DNA from: Acinetobacter chengduensis
GTDB lineage: Bacteria > Pseudomonadota > Gammaproteobacteria > Pseudomonadales > Moraxellaceae
NCBI RefSeq assembly: GCF_003664645.1
Contig: NZ_RCHC01000001.1
Coordinates: 1 to 64,000, forward strand
Length of the DNA stretch: 64,000 nt
Reading direction: 5' to 3'
This document shows positions 8,675-19,090 of the stretch, piece after piece. Below the pieces are notes generated by a model. The model searched no databases and was not told the origin of the DNA. It worked only from the letters and a program-made list of their open reading frames with translations. The position numbers and the translations under genes are program-made. Positions within the stretch are counted from its first letter, which is position 1. Each line of letters opens with the position of its first letter.

Positions 8675-9598
8675 ATGCCCAATACCAATATTCCAGCAGA
8701 AGTGACCAGCAGTCTGACTGGTATTGTTAAAAATATTAATACAGATCGACTCACAGAAATTGTGGTTGCTATTATCCTTGCAATTTTAGGCTTTTTAATT
8801 GCACGCTTTGTATCGAATACCTTTATTCGCACCATTGGGACACGTTTTAACGAACACCAACGCTTAGTTTGGCGACGCGGTATTTTCTATTTTATTTTTA
8901 TGATCTTCGCGATGGCCAGCCTCAAAGAAGCGGGCTTCAAGCTTAGTGTGTTTTTAGGTGCAGCTGGTATTTTAACGGTGGCCTTGGGTTTTGCATCACA
9001 AACCTCTGCATCCAACCTCATCAGCGGTATATTTTTAATTGGTGAAGGTTCATTTGAAATTGGTGACACCATACAAATCACCTTAATTCGGGGTCATACC
9101 ATCGAAGGCGAAGTAATTTCGATTGATTTGCTCTCCGTCAAATTGCTCACTCAAGACAATGTGTATGTCCGCCTACCGAATGAACAGCTCATCCGCGCAC
9201 CTGTGCATAACCTGTCGAAATTTCCTATACGGCGAATTCCGATTACCTTAGCCATTAACTTCCACGAAGATATTATTAAAGTCCGTGAAGTGTTGCTGGA
9301 TGTCGCCAATAAATATCCTTTGGTTTTGGCCGATCCGAAACCTGCAGTCACCGTCACAGCATTTCGAGAATCATCTATTGAACTTCTATTTGCCGTGTGG
9401 TGCCAACAAGAAAACTTTCTTAAAGTTCGTGATGAAATGCATGAACGGATTCGAAATGGTTTTCTTGATAATCAAATTGAAATTCCCGTACCCAAAATGG
9501 GCTTCGTCGATCGCCCTTCTGCTCAAACTTTGCATAATGAAGAAATTGACAGCTATGCCAATGCAGAGGATTTAAAACGTGAGCCAAACTTAAAATAA
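8675..9598 (+). CDS. mscS: Small-conductance mechanosensitive channel, MscS family
   Basis: This 307-residue protein has the MscS layout: hydrophobic segments over about residues 25-45, 65-85 and 90-125, the pore helix TM3 (GAAGILTVALGFASQTSASNLISG region), then the beta domain (GDTIQI, GEVISIDLLSVKL, VRLPNEQLI) and a C-terminal alpha/beta domain. Such channels open under membrane tension and release solutes during hypo-osmotic shock. The Gly/Ala packing pattern of TM3 is intact. AGGAG overlapping the upstream stop drives translation. The family symbol is used loosely since paralogues exist. Confidence 0.92.
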   Translation: MPNTNIPAEVTSSLTGIVKNINTDRLTEIVVAIILAILGFLIARFVSNTFIRTIGTRFNEHQRLVWRRGIFYFIFMIFAMASLKEAGFKLSVFLGAAGILTVALGFASQTSASNLISGIFLIGEGSFEIGDTIQITLIRGHTIEGEVISIDLLSVKLLTQDNVYVRLPNEQLIRAPVHNLSKFPIRRIPITLAINFHEDIIKVREVLLDVANKYPLVLADPKPAVTVTAFRESSIELLFAVWCQQENFLKVRDEMHERIRNGFLDNQIEIPVPKMGFVDRPSAQTLHNEEIDSYANAEDLKREPNLK

Positions 9599-9627
9599 AC
9601 TTCGTTTAGCCACATTCATGCACACAA

Positions 9628-9659
9628 AAAAAGGGAGACGTTTCATGGTCTCCCTTTTT
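9628..9659. terminator. Bidirectional intrinsic terminator, mscS / DUF2339 gene
   Basis: A 12-bp stem (9628-9639 with 9648-9659) including A-tract and T-tract lies between convergent genes and fits a two-way intrinsic terminator. Confidence 0.85.
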
Positions 9660-9692
9660 GATCTAAAGTTCAGTCACGCTCTAATTTCATGT

Positions 9693-12443
9693 TTATGAAT
9701 GCTTACTCGGGCGGGGTTGATTTGATATTTCAGGCATGGGGGCAATATAAGAGATGATTAACATGACAAAACCTGCGCCTAAGAATGAAATCACTCGCGT
9801 TAAAGTACCAATATGAGACAAATCAAATAGTACTAACTTTAAAGTGACCAATACCAAAATACTGCCACCAAAGAACCATAAAGAACGTAACTGACATCGA
9901 CTGGCAAGCAACATACAAATAAAAGCTAAACTGACCCATAACAGAGTGAAACTTAATTGTATGGTCGCATCTTGCCACATTTGCCATTGATTATAGGGTG
10001 TGGCTAAGTAATGATGTAAAGCACGTAATACGACATAACTACTCAGCCAAAGCAGACCAAGCACCATCATCATCGCTCCAAGGCTGTTGTCTAAACCTGC
10101 TTTCATTTGTTGGTTCAACATCCAAATGAAACCTGCCAACATCGCAATGCTCACCAAATCAAATGGATTCAGTACAGGCATTAAATAAAGTTGAAAAGCT
10201 TGCTGACTAAAAATTTGCGATAAAATAACCCATAACGACATAAGAACTAAACTACTGCGTGCTTGCCAAAACATAGGCCAATCAGATTGACGCCACGCGC
10301 ACCACAAAGCAAAACACAGCGGAAGTATGACGACACTAATAAATGGCATACTCGGGACAAGCGTTAAGCTACTGAGTGCTAAACTCAACAATACGCCTAA
10401 ACTCACCCACTCTTTTTCTGCTCTTAGCCCAAGCAGAGGACGAAGCCACAATAAAGTTAAAAACAAGCCTGTGGTCGCTACCAATACACGATCGGAAGCA
10501 GAAGGCCATAACAAAGCACCCTGATGGCTGACATCAATCACCATATAATATGCGACCGCATACAACGGAATTAACCCAATCCATTTAGGCAATAACCACG
10601 ACCAGATTGCACCACGTCTCAATAAAAGTTCATTGACCAGCACATAACTCAAACTCAGTATGAGTAGTATCCATGTCACTTGGTTTTTGCTGTCAATGAC
10701 ATCAAGTAAAAGTACAAACAACAAAATGGTGGCAGAGAGCATCTGTAAACAAAAAAAGCTGACCGTCCCTCCACTCAATTGCTGTTGAAATTTGGGCACA
10801 GCATTGGCAATGCATACAGTACTGAGGTAACTAAAAGCCAGAATCCAATACACAGGACTTGGAAAAACATTTTCCACAGAGAAATAATACACTGCTGAGC
10901 AACCCGCCATGAACAGTAAGCCCATACCCACATAATGGCTAATACGCGACTGACGATACAGCGCATAAATAAAAATGAAAGCACCTTCAAGCGCCCAACC
11001 CGCGACGCTCCAATGTTCAGTCAATAAAATAGGAGGGACAAAAGCCAAAAAGATCAGCATGAGACTAAAATAGCTCTGCGTGATTTGCTCAATCACCTGA
11101 TAGCGTTTTGCCATTGTATAAAGCAATGCATAAATTGCAGCAAAAGCCAGACTGAACGTCGCCTGCCAGCCATTGTCGTCAAAATACATCAGATATAAAA
11201 AGATATAACTGGCAATGGGTGTGCCAAAAATTAATACCAAATCTAAAATTGGTTTAAGTTCAAATTGACTCAGATTCTCTTTGGCCAGCAATTGGCTAAA
11301 GCGAAAACCCAACCAGATAAAAATTGAGGCATGTGCAAAAATTAAAATACTTAAGCTTTGACGCTCGGTATCTACAGCATGATATATGGCATAGCTCCCC
11401 CCCACGAACAAAGTCATTAAAAATGCAATTTGATTGAGAAACTTCCATGGTCGAAGCGTACTTAACACCGCAACGGCAATGTTAATAACCAAATAATAGC
11501 TCACAAACTCAACCGCACTTGCACTGCGTACTGGTAAGGTAAAGGGCGCAATATAAGCCATCATCATGGCCATGAGTGCAAGCTCAATACTTTGTTGTTT
11601 TAGACTCAACCAAACTGCTGTTACAAGAATGAGCGCAAAGCAACAGCTAGCTACTGCCAAACTTGGAATCACTTGATTGTAATAAGCAAAAAACAATGTG
11701 AGTGATAAACTGGAAAGCCCCAAGCCTTCTAAAGCCAGTGCAAAGCTACGATTTTTGTAAACTAATCTATAACCCAAAGCCGTAATTGCAGCACTTACAC
11801 CCGCCACCAGCAATAATTTGACAGTCAGGCTCAGCTGCCAGTGCTCCGTGGCAAAGCGAAGTAACAACACAATGCCAATGACCAAAACGCCAATCGCAAC
11901 TTTTAGAACTGGATTTCCCTTAAATAACCATAATTGAAGCTGATCAATTAAATTTAAGCCCTTCTCTGTTGCTATAGGTTCAATGTTCTCTGCTCGTGGT
12001 ATAGCCTGTTCTAGCACTAGAGTGCTACTTGATGGCTGAAGCTCCAAGGGCTGTGTTACTGATGCCTTTTGCTGCTGTTGCAGGTCATACTGTGTTTGTA
12101 AAAGCTGTCGCTCTAAACGCTTTAACCATCGCAAAAAAAAGAAAATCCATGCACTTAAACCCAGTCCAGTAAGCAAGTGAAATCCAGCAACGCCACCAAC
12201 TAAAGCAATCACGGATGCGATATACAACGGCGCTCTTGAGGTACTTTGCCATCTTAATCCAAGCTGTTGGCTGAGTTGATCTGCGGGTTGTTGTAAATCA
12301 TCCACATAGTGCATGACACTCACTCCAAAAGCTAAAATGCAGAGTGCACTCACCTCTTTTAAATCAGCAAACCATAGTCCAATGGCCACAATGATGAGCA
12401 CCATCAACCACATCATTCGAATTTCATTCTGCCCTTTCAGCAT
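9693..12443 (-). CDS. Large DUF2339 multi-pass membrane protein
   Basis: The 916-residue protein is almost entirely hydrophobic, with more than twenty likely membrane-spanning segments, and resembles the DUF2339 family of predicted inner-membrane proteins. Residues 1-95 hold two or three segments, then a polar Gln-rich stretch (about 110-150) of coiled-coil character, then the long membrane domain. No catalytic motif is evident. It is a single gene between the mscS terminator and the divergent polA promoter region. Function is unknown; an envelope role is inferred only from topology. Confidence 0.85.
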   Translation of the reverse strand: MLKGQNEIRMMWLMVLIIVAIGLWFADLKEVSALCILAFGVSVMHYVDDLQQPADQLSQQLGLRWQSTSRAPLYIASVIALVGGVAGFHLLTGLGLSAWIFFFLRWLKRLERQLLQTQYDLQQQQKASVTQPLELQPSSSTLVLEQAIPRAENIEPIATEKGLNLIDQLQLWLFKGNPVLKVAIGVLVIGIVLLLRFATEHWQLSLTVKLLLVAGVSAAITALGYRLVYKNRSFALALEGLGLSSLSLTLFFAYYNQVIPSLAVASCCFALILVTAVWLSLKQQSIELALMAMMMAYIAPFTLPVRSASAVEFVSYYLVINIAVAVLSTLRPWKFLNQIAFLMTLFVGGSYAIYHAVDTERQSLSILIFAHASIFIWLGFRFSQLLAKENLSQFELKPILDLVLIFGTPIASYIFLYLMYFDDNGWQATFSLAFAAIYALLYTMAKRYQVIEQITQSYFSLMLIFLAFVPPILLTEHWSVAGWALEGAFIFIYALYRQSRISHYVGMGLLFMAGCSAVYYFSVENVFPSPVYWILAFSYLSTVCIANAVPKFQQQLSGGTVSFFCLQMLSATILLFVLLLDVIDSKNQVTWILLILSLSYVLVNELLLRRGAIWSWLLPKWIGLIPLYAVAYYMVIDVSHQGALLWPSASDRVLVATTGLFLTLLWLRPLLGLRAEKEWVSLGVLLSLALSSLTLVPSMPFISVVILPLCFALWCAWRQSDWPMFWQARSSLVLMSLWVILSQIFSQQAFQLYLMPVLNPFDLVSIAMLAGFIWMLNQQMKAGLDNSLGAMMMVLGLLWLSSYVVLRALHHYLATPYNQWQMWQDATIQLSFTLLWVSLAFICMLLASRCQLRSLWFFGGSILVLVTLKLVLFDLSHIGTLTRVISFLGAGFVMLIISYIAPMPEISNQPRPSKHS

Positions 12444-12604
12444 ACTGTCTTCGCTCTAATTATTTAAATTGATCATAGCGCACCTCTACAGCAATATTTT
12501 GTATGTTTATCAGATATTCGGTAACGCACATAAAACATCAAGCTTCAGCGCAGGCGATAAAAATCACGTACAATAAAACTGTTTTTTGGATTAGGAAATT
12601 TTCG

Positions 12605-15370
12605 ATGCCGCCATTTGTCTTGGTCGATGGGTCATACTTTTTATATCGCGCCTTTCACGCATTACCCCCTTTAACCACGTCAACTGGGTTGCACACCAAT
12701 GCCGTCCGCGGTGCGATTTCCGCCATTCAAAAACTCATGCGTCGCACACAGCCAACGCACATGGCCGTGATTTTTGATACACCAGAACCAACCTTCCGTC
12801 ACGAACTCTCGCCTATCTATAAGGGTGACCGTCCAGCAATGCCGTCTGAATTGTCTGAGCAAGTGCCTTACCTACATGCACTCATTCGCGCATTGGGCAT
12901 TCCACTACACATGCTACCGGGTGCAGAAGCCGATGACATTATTGGCACTTTAGCCAAACGCGCAGAAGCAGCAGGCCATCAAGTGCTCATTTCCACTGGC
13001 GATAAAGACATGGCGCAGCTGGTAACAGAGCGCGTAACTTTGGAAGATAGCTTCAAAGATAAGCCAATGGATATAAATGGTGTATTTGAAAAGTTCGGTG
13101 TATGGCCAAACCAGATTATTGATTACCTCACCCTGATGGGCGATGCTTCAGATGGTATTGTAGGTGTTCCGGGTGTAGGTGCAAAAACAGCAGCCAAACT
13201 TCTGACTGAATACGGCTCTATTGGTGGCATTTTAGAAAATGTCGACAAAATTAAAGGTAAAGTTGGGCAAAACCTGAAAGATAATGTTGAAGGTATTGCA
13301 CTTGACCACCAACTTGCAAGTATTGTCTGCGATTTGGATATGGACTTGACCTATGACGACCTAAAACTGACAGATCCAAATACTGAAGAGCTACGCAATT
13401 TATATACAGAATTAGAATTCCGTAATCAGTTGCAATCTTTAGATCATCCGAACAACCCGAATAGCGCAACCTATAAACAAAACTCTAAAGCCATTATTCA
13501 AAACACACACGCGACTGTAAAAGTTGAAGCAGAAGATCAAGCAAGCATCACCAGTACAGATGATGTTTTGGGTGAAGCACAATATCACACTGTGCTCAGC
13601 CAAGCGGATTGGGATAATCTGTTTAAGCGCCTGAGTACAGAAAAGCGTTTTGCCTTTGATACAGAAACCACAAGCTTAGACTATCGCGTGGCTCAAATTG
13701 TCGGATTCTCTGTGGCTTTTGATGCACAAGATGCCTACTACGTACCGCTCGCGCACGACTACGAAGGCGCACCTGTACAACTAGACCGTGATACAACCCT
13801 TACGCAAATCAAACCGATTTTAGAAGATGCTTCTGTTCAAAAAATTGGGCATCACCTTAAATATGATGCGCATGTTTTAGAAAATCACGGCATTCTGCTA
13901 CAAGGCTGGTATTTCGATACGATGCTGGCATCTTATGTACTCAACTCTGTAGCTACACGCCACGGTATGGATGACGTTGCACGTTTGTATTTAAGCCACT
14001 TAACCACCACCTACGAGCAAGTTGCAGGTAAAGGCGCAAAACAAAAAACCTTTAATCAAATTGAACTCGAAACGGCAGCGCACTATGCGGCTGAAGATGC
14101 GCATGTGACTTATCGTCTGTATGAAGTTTTAGATGCCAAACTGAAACAGCATCCTGAACTGATCAATATTCTGCACAATGTCGAAATGCCAGTAGCACGT
14201 GTACTGACGATGATGGAAGAAAATGGCATTGAGCTGAACATGGAGTTTTTGGATCAACTTGGTGTTGAATTTGCCACGACCATGCAGGACCTAGAAAATC
14301 AGATCACTGAATTGGCTGGCCAATCCTTCAATGTCAGCTCACCAAAGCAAGTTGGCGAAATCCTGTTTGATAAATTGGGGCTCAAAGGTGGCAAAAAAAC
14401 TGCTACCGGTCAGTACAGCACCAGCGAAAGTGTACTGGAAAAAATTGAGCATCCGATTACCGAATTGATTTTGGAATACCGTGGCTTGTCTAAGCTAAAA
14501 AGTACCTATACTGACGGCTTACTCAAGCAAGTTAATGATGATACGCACCGCGTGCATACCAGCTACCATCAGGCACTGACGGCTACTGGTCGTTTATCTT
14601 CAACCGATCCGAACCTACAAAATATTCCCGTACGTGAAGACATTGGGCGCCAAATCCGTAAAGCATTTATTGCACCGAAAGGCCGTGTTCTGCTGGCAGC
14701 CGATTACTCACAAATTGAATTACGCCTCATGGCGCATTTCTCACAAGACCACGCCTTGGTGGATGCATTTAATCATGGCCAAGACGTTCACCGTCGTACA
14801 GCCGCTGAGGTTTTGGGTATTCCTTTAGATGAAGTGACCAGCAATCAACGTCGCCAAGCCAAAGCCGTAAACTTTGGTCTACTGTATGGCATGTCTGAAT
14901 TTGGTTTAACGCGTCAGCTTGGTTTTAGCCGTGAAGAATCACGCAATTATATTGGCAAGTATTTCCAACGTTACCCTGGCGTGTTGGATTATATGGAACG
15001 CACTCGCCAAGTTGCCCGTGAGCAAGGCTTTGTTGAAACCATTTTAGGTCGTCGTCTGTATACACCAGACATTAATGCCAGCAACAAAATGGTGAAACAA
15101 GGTGCTGAACGTGCTGCAATTAATGCTCCGCTACAAGGCTCAGCCGCGGACATTATTAAAATGGCAATGATTGAAGTGGAAAAAATGCTTCCAAAAGACC
15201 AAGCCAAAATGCTTTTACAAGTGCACGATGAATTGGTATTTGAAGTTGATGAAGCAATTGCGGATGAACTCGCAGTGAAACTGGCGGAAGTAATGCAGTC
15301 TGTATTGCAACTCTCTGTACCATTAGTTGTTGAAGTTGGTAAAGGCAACAACTGGGACGAAGCGCACTAA
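12605..15370 (+). CDS. polA: DNA polymerase I
   Basis: The 921-residue enzyme has all three domains of Pol I: an N-terminal 5'-3' flap exonuclease (FVLVDGSYFLYRAFHAL at the start, GAEADDIIGTLA, STGDKDMAQLV), a 3'-5' proofreading domain with intact FDTETTSLD, and a polymerase domain with motif A (ADYSQIELR), motif B (RRQAKAVNFGLLYG) and motif C (VHDELVFEV). It fills gaps in repair and removes Okazaki primers. I start it at ATG 12605, where AGGAA sits at about 8 bases and family homology begins; the open frame extends 34 codons upstream with no family resemblance. It is monocistronic, followed by a strong terminator. Confidence 0.97.
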   Translation: MPPFVLVDGSYFLYRAFHALPPLTTSTGLHTNAVRGAISAIQKLMRRTQPTHMAVIFDTPEPTFRHELSPIYKGDRPAMPSELSEQVPYLHALIRALGIPLHMLPGAEADDIIGTLAKRAEAAGHQVLISTGDKDMAQLVTERVTLEDSFKDKPMDINGVFEKFGVWPNQIIDYLTLMGDASDGIVGVPGVGAKTAAKLLTEYGSIGGILENVDKIKGKVGQNLKDNVEGIALDHQLASIVCDLDMDLTYDDLKLTDPNTEELRNLYTELEFRNQLQSLDHPNNPNSATYKQNSKAIIQNTHATVKVEAEDQASITSTDDVLGEAQYHTVLSQADWDNLFKRLSTEKRFAFDTETTSLDYRVAQIVGFSVAFDAQDAYYVPLAHDYEGAPVQLDRDTTLTQIKPILEDASVQKIGHHLKYDAHVLENHGILLQGWYFDTMLASYVLNSVATRHGMDDVARLYLSHLTTTYEQVAGKGAKQKTFNQIELETAAHYAAEDAHVTYRLYEVLDAKLKQHPELINILHNVEMPVARVLTMMEENGIELNMEFLDQLGVEFATTMQDLENQITELAGQSFNVSSPKQVGEILFDKLGLKGGKKTATGQYSTSESVLEKIEHPITELILEYRGLSKLKSTYTDGLLKQVNDDTHRVHTSYHQALTATGRLSSTDPNLQNIPVREDIGRQIRKAFIAPKGRVLLAADYSQIELRLMAHFSQDHALVDAFNHGQDVHRRTAAEVLGIPLDEVTSNQRRQAKAVNFGLLYGMSEFGLTRQLGFSREESRNYIGKYFQRYPGVLDYMERTRQVAREQGFVETILGRRLYTPDINASNKMVKQGAERAAINAPLQGSAADIIKMAMIEVEKMLPKDQAKMLLQVHDELVFEVDEAIADELAVKLAEVMQSVLQLSVPLVVEVGKGNNWDEAH

Positions 15371-15433
15371 CTCCTTCCTCCTTTCAAGAGGAATGCTGGC
15401 ATGCAAGTATGCTTCTACCAAAAATAAGCACAT

Positions 15434-15463
15434 AAAAAAAGAACTCCGTGGAGTCCTTTTTTT
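15434..15463. terminator. Bidirectional terminator, polA / yggT
   Basis: An imperfect stem with A-tract on the left and a T7 tract on the right (core ACTCC-gt-GGAGT) lies between convergent polA and the yggT operon. Confidence 0.8.
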
Positions 15464-15484
15464 ATTGCATATACAGCAACCAGC

Positions 15485-16054
15485 TTACAGGCCTGTTAAC
15501 AGTGCAATCGCAACTTCTTTCATAATCGTTTCTACAACCAACAACGCCAAAATAGCCACAATAGGTGACAAATCAATCATCCCCATGTTGGGTAAGATAC
15601 GACGAAATGGTGCAAGTAAAGGCTCTGCCAATTCTTGAATAACCTCAATATACGGTGAACGCGATTGAGTAAACATTACCACCCAACTCAAAATAATAGT
15701 GGCAAAAATCAAATAGCGACAGAAGCGAATCAAATCCTGAATCATCGTAACAAAAGTCATAATCAGCAAATGCACAGGACTATTGAGTGAAGCTCCTGAT
15801 AAATGCATCAAACCAAACATTTTTAAAATATACAAAATGATCAGCAAAACCAAAGCCGCAGTATTCACACGACCTTTACCTACTGTTGGAAAAATTCGAC
15901 TGAACAGATCAACAATCTTGGTCGCTTTTGCAGTCGACAATACAACAGGGTTGTACGGGCTTACCGCTGCCAACTGCATTAAAAACCGGAAGAATACGAG
16001 CAAAATTGCGACGTTAATGATAATGCCAAAAATTAGCGCAGAACTTGCACCCAT
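15485..16054 (-). CDS. yggT: YggT family inner-membrane protein
   Basis: The 189-residue protein contains two YggT modules, each with a pair of hydrophobic segments; the first holds NPVVLSTAKATKIVD and the second the matching AEPLLAPFRRILP. YggT proteins are small integral membrane proteins of uncertain role, linked to cation homeostasis and, in other phyla, to division or photosynthetic assembly. AGGAACG precedes the ATG. It follows proC by 22 bases on the same strand, the usual proC-yggT order, so it is probably the last gene of the accA-tilS-proC-yggT run. Confidence 0.9.
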   Translation of the reverse strand: MGASSALIFGIIINVAILLVFFRFLMQLAAVSPYNPVVLSTAKATKIVDLFSRIFPTVGKGRVNTAALVLLIILYILKMFGLMHLSGASLNSPVHLLIMTFVTMIQDLIRFCRYLIFATIILSWVVMFTQSRSPYIEVIQELAEPLLAPFRRILPNMGMIDLSPIVAILALLVVETIMKEVAIALLTGL

Positions 16055-16076
16055 ACTTGAACGTTCCTAAATTAGA

Positions 16077-16907
16077 TTACTTAATGCTGTCGCTGAGTTC
16101 TTGCGCCAGCTGTTGGCTACGCTTTTGCGCGGCAGCCAAGGCTGCTTGAATATTTTGTGAGATATGCGCATGATCAAATACCTCAATCGCCGCTTGAGTC
16201 GTCCCATTTGGCGAAGTCACATTTTTACGCAATTCTGCTGGGCTACTTGCGCTGGTAATGGCCATTTGCGCAGCACCCAATGCTGTTTGCAAAGTTAATG
16301 CTGTAGCAACTTTTTCATCTAGCCCTAAATTTTTACCTGCACGAATCATGCTTTCCATCATATAGAAGAAATATGCAGGACCAGAACCAGAAACCGCAGT
16401 CACAGCATCAATCTGTGCTTCAGTGCTTACCCAAATGGTTAAACCTGTAGAAGCTAAGACCTGGCTTGCCAAGTCACGATCTTCTGCTGATACAGTTGCT
16501 TCAGCATATAAACCATGTGCACCTATTTGAACCAGTGCTGGTGTATTTGGCATTACACGTACAATACGCGTCGTGCCTAATAATGCACCAATAGTTGCTA
16601 AGTCTGCGCCAGCCACAATTGAAATGACCAATTTACCTTCTAACAAGCCTTTTAAAGGTTGTAAAACACTGGCTAAAACTTGTGGTTTTACTGCAAATAA
16701 CACAATGTCTGCATCACGAATGGCTGCAATATTGTCACTAGTCACGTGTAATTCTTTGGTTGCCAAATGTTCACGAACTTTATCTACAGGATCTGAAACA
16801 GTAATACGTGTCGGCGGTAAGCCACGTGCAATCAAGCCTCCAATTAAGGCCTGTGCCATATTACCACCACCAATAAAAGTGATATTACTGTTTAATACTG
16901 CGCTCAT
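16077..16907 (-). CDS. proC: Pyrroline-5-carboxylate reductase
   Basis: The 276-residue enzyme catalyses the last step of proline synthesis, NAD(P)H reduction of pyrroline-5-carboxylate. The Rossmann motif FIGGGNMAQALIGGL is at the N-terminus, and the C-terminal signature AVSGSGPAYFFYMMESM plus the LRKNVTSPNGTT segment are intact. Length is normal for ProC. Its ATG overlaps the tilS stop as ATGA, implying translational coupling. Confidence 0.96.
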   Translation of the reverse strand: MSAVLNSNITFIGGGNMAQALIGGLIARGLPPTRITVSDPVDKVREHLATKELHVTSDNIAAIRDADIVLFAVKPQVLASVLQPLKGLLEGKLVISIVAGADLATIGALLGTTRIVRVMPNTPALVQIGAHGLYAEATVSAEDRDLASQVLASTGLTIWVSTEAQIDAVTAVSGSGPAYFFYMMESMIRAGKNLGLDEKVATALTLQTALGAAQMAITSASSPAELRKNVTSPNGTTQAAIEVFDHAHISQNIQAALAAAQKRSQQLAQELSDSIK

Positions 16908-18295
16908 GATTCCAATCCGCTTGTGATATTTTCAACTGTAGAAATTAAGTTTGGTCGCCACCCACCTGTTACACAATACGATGAAACAGCCAACCAAAAA
17001 CCTTTGGGCGTAAAGACACCTAGCATAACATTATCTATGCTTAATATTTGTATAGTATGACGTTGCCAAGGAAATATTTGTGCTTGTTGAATGGCCTTCT
17101 TCAATGGCCAAGAGCCAATACGGCCCTGTAAATGAATTTTTTCGCCACCCTGTCGTACTGTGAGTGTTAAGGTCTTGTTTAATAACTCATACGACAATCC
17201 GATTGCCTGTGCTGACTCAGTATCTCGTACTTGAAACTGACCTGACAATACATGAAACACTTGATGCATGGCTAAATTTAATGTGCTTGCTGGGCTGTTT
17301 TCTTGGGCCGATGCAAGATATTCACTCTTAGGCAAGCGATGAACCGAACCCGCAAAGCGCACATAATAAAAACCATTCCAATGTAAGGCAGCCTGTGCAT
17401 CCGCTTTGGCCAAGATCACCTCGTTCAGCAAGCGTTGCACCATTTCAAAGGCCGGACGGTACTGCGCTTGGCCTTTCATCCAAGCAGACAAAAGCTGGCG
17501 CTGTCGTGCTTCAGATAAAGCCAAAAGTACTTCTAAGCACAGCACGCGCTCTGTACCACAAGCTTTTAAATCACTTACCAACACCGATGCTAAAATTTCT
17601 TCCGCATCTTGCATTAAATAACTGGTACGACTTAAAGCCTGCTGCATTTTGGGATAACGCGACTCAAGCAAAGGCCACAATACTTCACGGCACCATGCAC
17701 GATCATAATGCGTGTCTAAATTGGTAGGATCTTCAATATTAGGGACGTTTAATTGCTGGGCCCATTGGCCAATTTGCTCACGAGACAGATCTAAAAACGG
17801 ACGCCAAATGGTCATTACTTCGTGCATATCTACAGCTTGCATGGCAGCTAAACCATGAATACCTGCACCAGATAATAATCTGAGCATCAATGTTTCGGCT
17901 TGATCTTGTTGATGATGGGCCAACACCAACACTTCATTCGGTGCTAAATGTTGTAAATAAGCATCATAACGCGCTTGGCGTGCTTGGTTTTCTAAATTGC
18001 CTGTTGCTACCGCAACAGCTTGCACAACACATGGAATATTACGTTGTTGGCATTGCTCAAATACAAATTCCCCCCAGCTGGCGCTGTGCGACTGAAGCTG
18101 GTGATCAATATAAATGGCACGTATTTGATTTGGGCACAGCTCAGACATTAAATGCAGTAGCAACATGGAATCCATGCCACCACTGCATCCAATTAAAAAT
18201 CGAGTCTGTGCTGAAAAAACTTGGCTTCGACTTAAGAAGCTAGTCCTAAATTGCTGCTGCCAAATTTCATTAAACGTTGGTAACGTGCTTCGCAT
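16904..18295 (-). CDS. tilS: tRNA(Ile)-lysidine synthetase
   Basis: TilS converts C34 of the AUA-reading tRNA-Ile to lysidine, changing both charging and codon reading; it is essential. The 463-residue product has the PP-loop SGGMDS at 38-43, the N-type ATPase core to about residue 210, a middle TilS domain, and a C-terminal beta domain. The only plausible start is ATG 18295, because the next ATG lies inside the PP-loop and no GTG or TTG intervenes in frame. That start makes the gene overlap the end of accA by 64 bases, an unusually long overlap. Confidence 0.95.
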   Translation of the reverse strand: MRSTLPTFNEIWQQQFRTSFLSRSQVFSAQTRFLIGCSGGMDSMLLLHLMSELCPNQIRAIYIDHQLQSHSASWGEFVFEQCQQRNIPCVVQAVAVATGNLENQARQARYDAYLQHLAPNEVLVLAHHQQDQAETLMLRLLSGAGIHGLAAMQAVDMHEVMTIWRPFLDLSREQIGQWAQQLNVPNIEDPTNLDTHYDRAWCREVLWPLLESRYPKMQQALSRTSYLMQDAEEILASVLVSDLKACGTERVLCLEVLLALSEARQRQLLSAWMKGQAQYRPAFEMVQRLLNEVILAKADAQAALHWNGFYYVRFAGSVHRLPKSEYLASAQENSPASTLNLAMHQVFHVLSGQFQVRDTESAQAIGLSYELLNKTLTLTVRQGGEKIHLQGRIGSWPLKKAIQQAQIFPWQRHTIQILSIDNVMLGVFTPKGFWLAVSSYCVTGGWRPNLISTVENITSGLES

Positions 18296-19056
18296 CGTTC
18301 AGTTGCATCCATTGGCTGAAGTTCAGCCAATGCCTCTTTCAAGACCACTTTCAAATTTTGCATGACTTGTTCAGGATGCACATGTGCACCTTCACCTTCG
18401 TCAACTACATATTCCACAATACCCATTTTTTGGAGTTTGTCTGCAGTCAGTGCAAGTGCTTCACTCGCTTGCTCTGCTTTATCTGCAGTTTTCCATAAAA
18501 TTGAGGCACAACCTTCAGGTGAAATCACAGAATAAATACTGTGCGACAGCATCGCTACACGGTCAGCAACACCAATACCCAGCGCACCACCTGAACCGCC
18601 TTCGCCCAATACTGTTGCAATCACAGGAACTTTCAAGCTCGACATTTGCGCAAGGCTGGTCGCAATTGCTTCAGCCTGTCCACGTTCTTCTGCACCCACA
18701 CCTGGGTAAGCGCCCATCGTATCAATAAAGGTAAATACAGGTAAACCAAAACGCTCTGCCATTGACATTAAACGCTGTGCTTTACGGTAACCTTCGGGGT
18801 TACTCATGCCAAAGTTATGTTGCAATTTTTCACGTGTGCTACGACCACGATGTTGACCCACCACCATTACAGGTTGGCCATCTAAACGAGCCAAGCCACC
18901 GAGCATAGCGCCATCATCACCAAATAAACGGTCACCATGTAGCGCATCAAACTCAGTGAAAATTTCACTTATGTAGTCCAAAAATTGTGGACGCTCTGGA
19001 TGACGTGCAATTTTAACCGTTGTCCAAGCTTTAGATTGAGCAGCTTTATTTTTCAT
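18232..19056 (-). CDS. accA: Acetyl-CoA carboxylase carboxyltransferase subunit alpha
   Basis: The 274-residue protein is the alpha subunit of the carboxyltransferase that makes malonyl-CoA, the committing step of fatty-acid synthesis, acting with AccD. Recognisable blocks include [49 protein letters not shown] and [17 protein letters not shown]. It lacks the first 45 or so residues of the E. coli protein, consistent with the shorter Acinetobacter form rather than with truncation. Its last 21 codons are overlapped by tilS. Confidence 0.96.
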   Translation of the reverse strand: MKNKAAQSKAWTTVKIARHPERPQFLDYISEIFTEFDALHGDRLFGDDGAMLGGLARLDGQPVMVVGQHRGRSTREKLQHNFGMSNPEGYRKAQRLMSMAERFGLPVFTFIDTMGAYPGVGAEERGQAEAIATSLAQMSSLKVPVIATVLGEGGSGGALGIGVADRVAMLSHSIYSVISPEGCASILWKTADKAEQASEALALTADKLQKMGIVEYVVDEGEGAHVHPEQVMQNLKVVLKEALAELQPMDATERCEARYQRLMKFGSSNLGLAS

Positions 19057-19090
19057 AGGTCGACCATTATCCCTAAATTAACCTGATCTG

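Noticed and set aside
12503..12604. 34-codon N-terminal extension of polA
   Set aside because: It has no Pol I homology and precedes a well-placed AGGAA and ATG at 12605.
14989..15351. 120-codon Ser-rich minus-strand frame inside polA
   Set aside because: It covers conserved polymerase motifs on the other strand and is low-complexity, a typical shadow frame.
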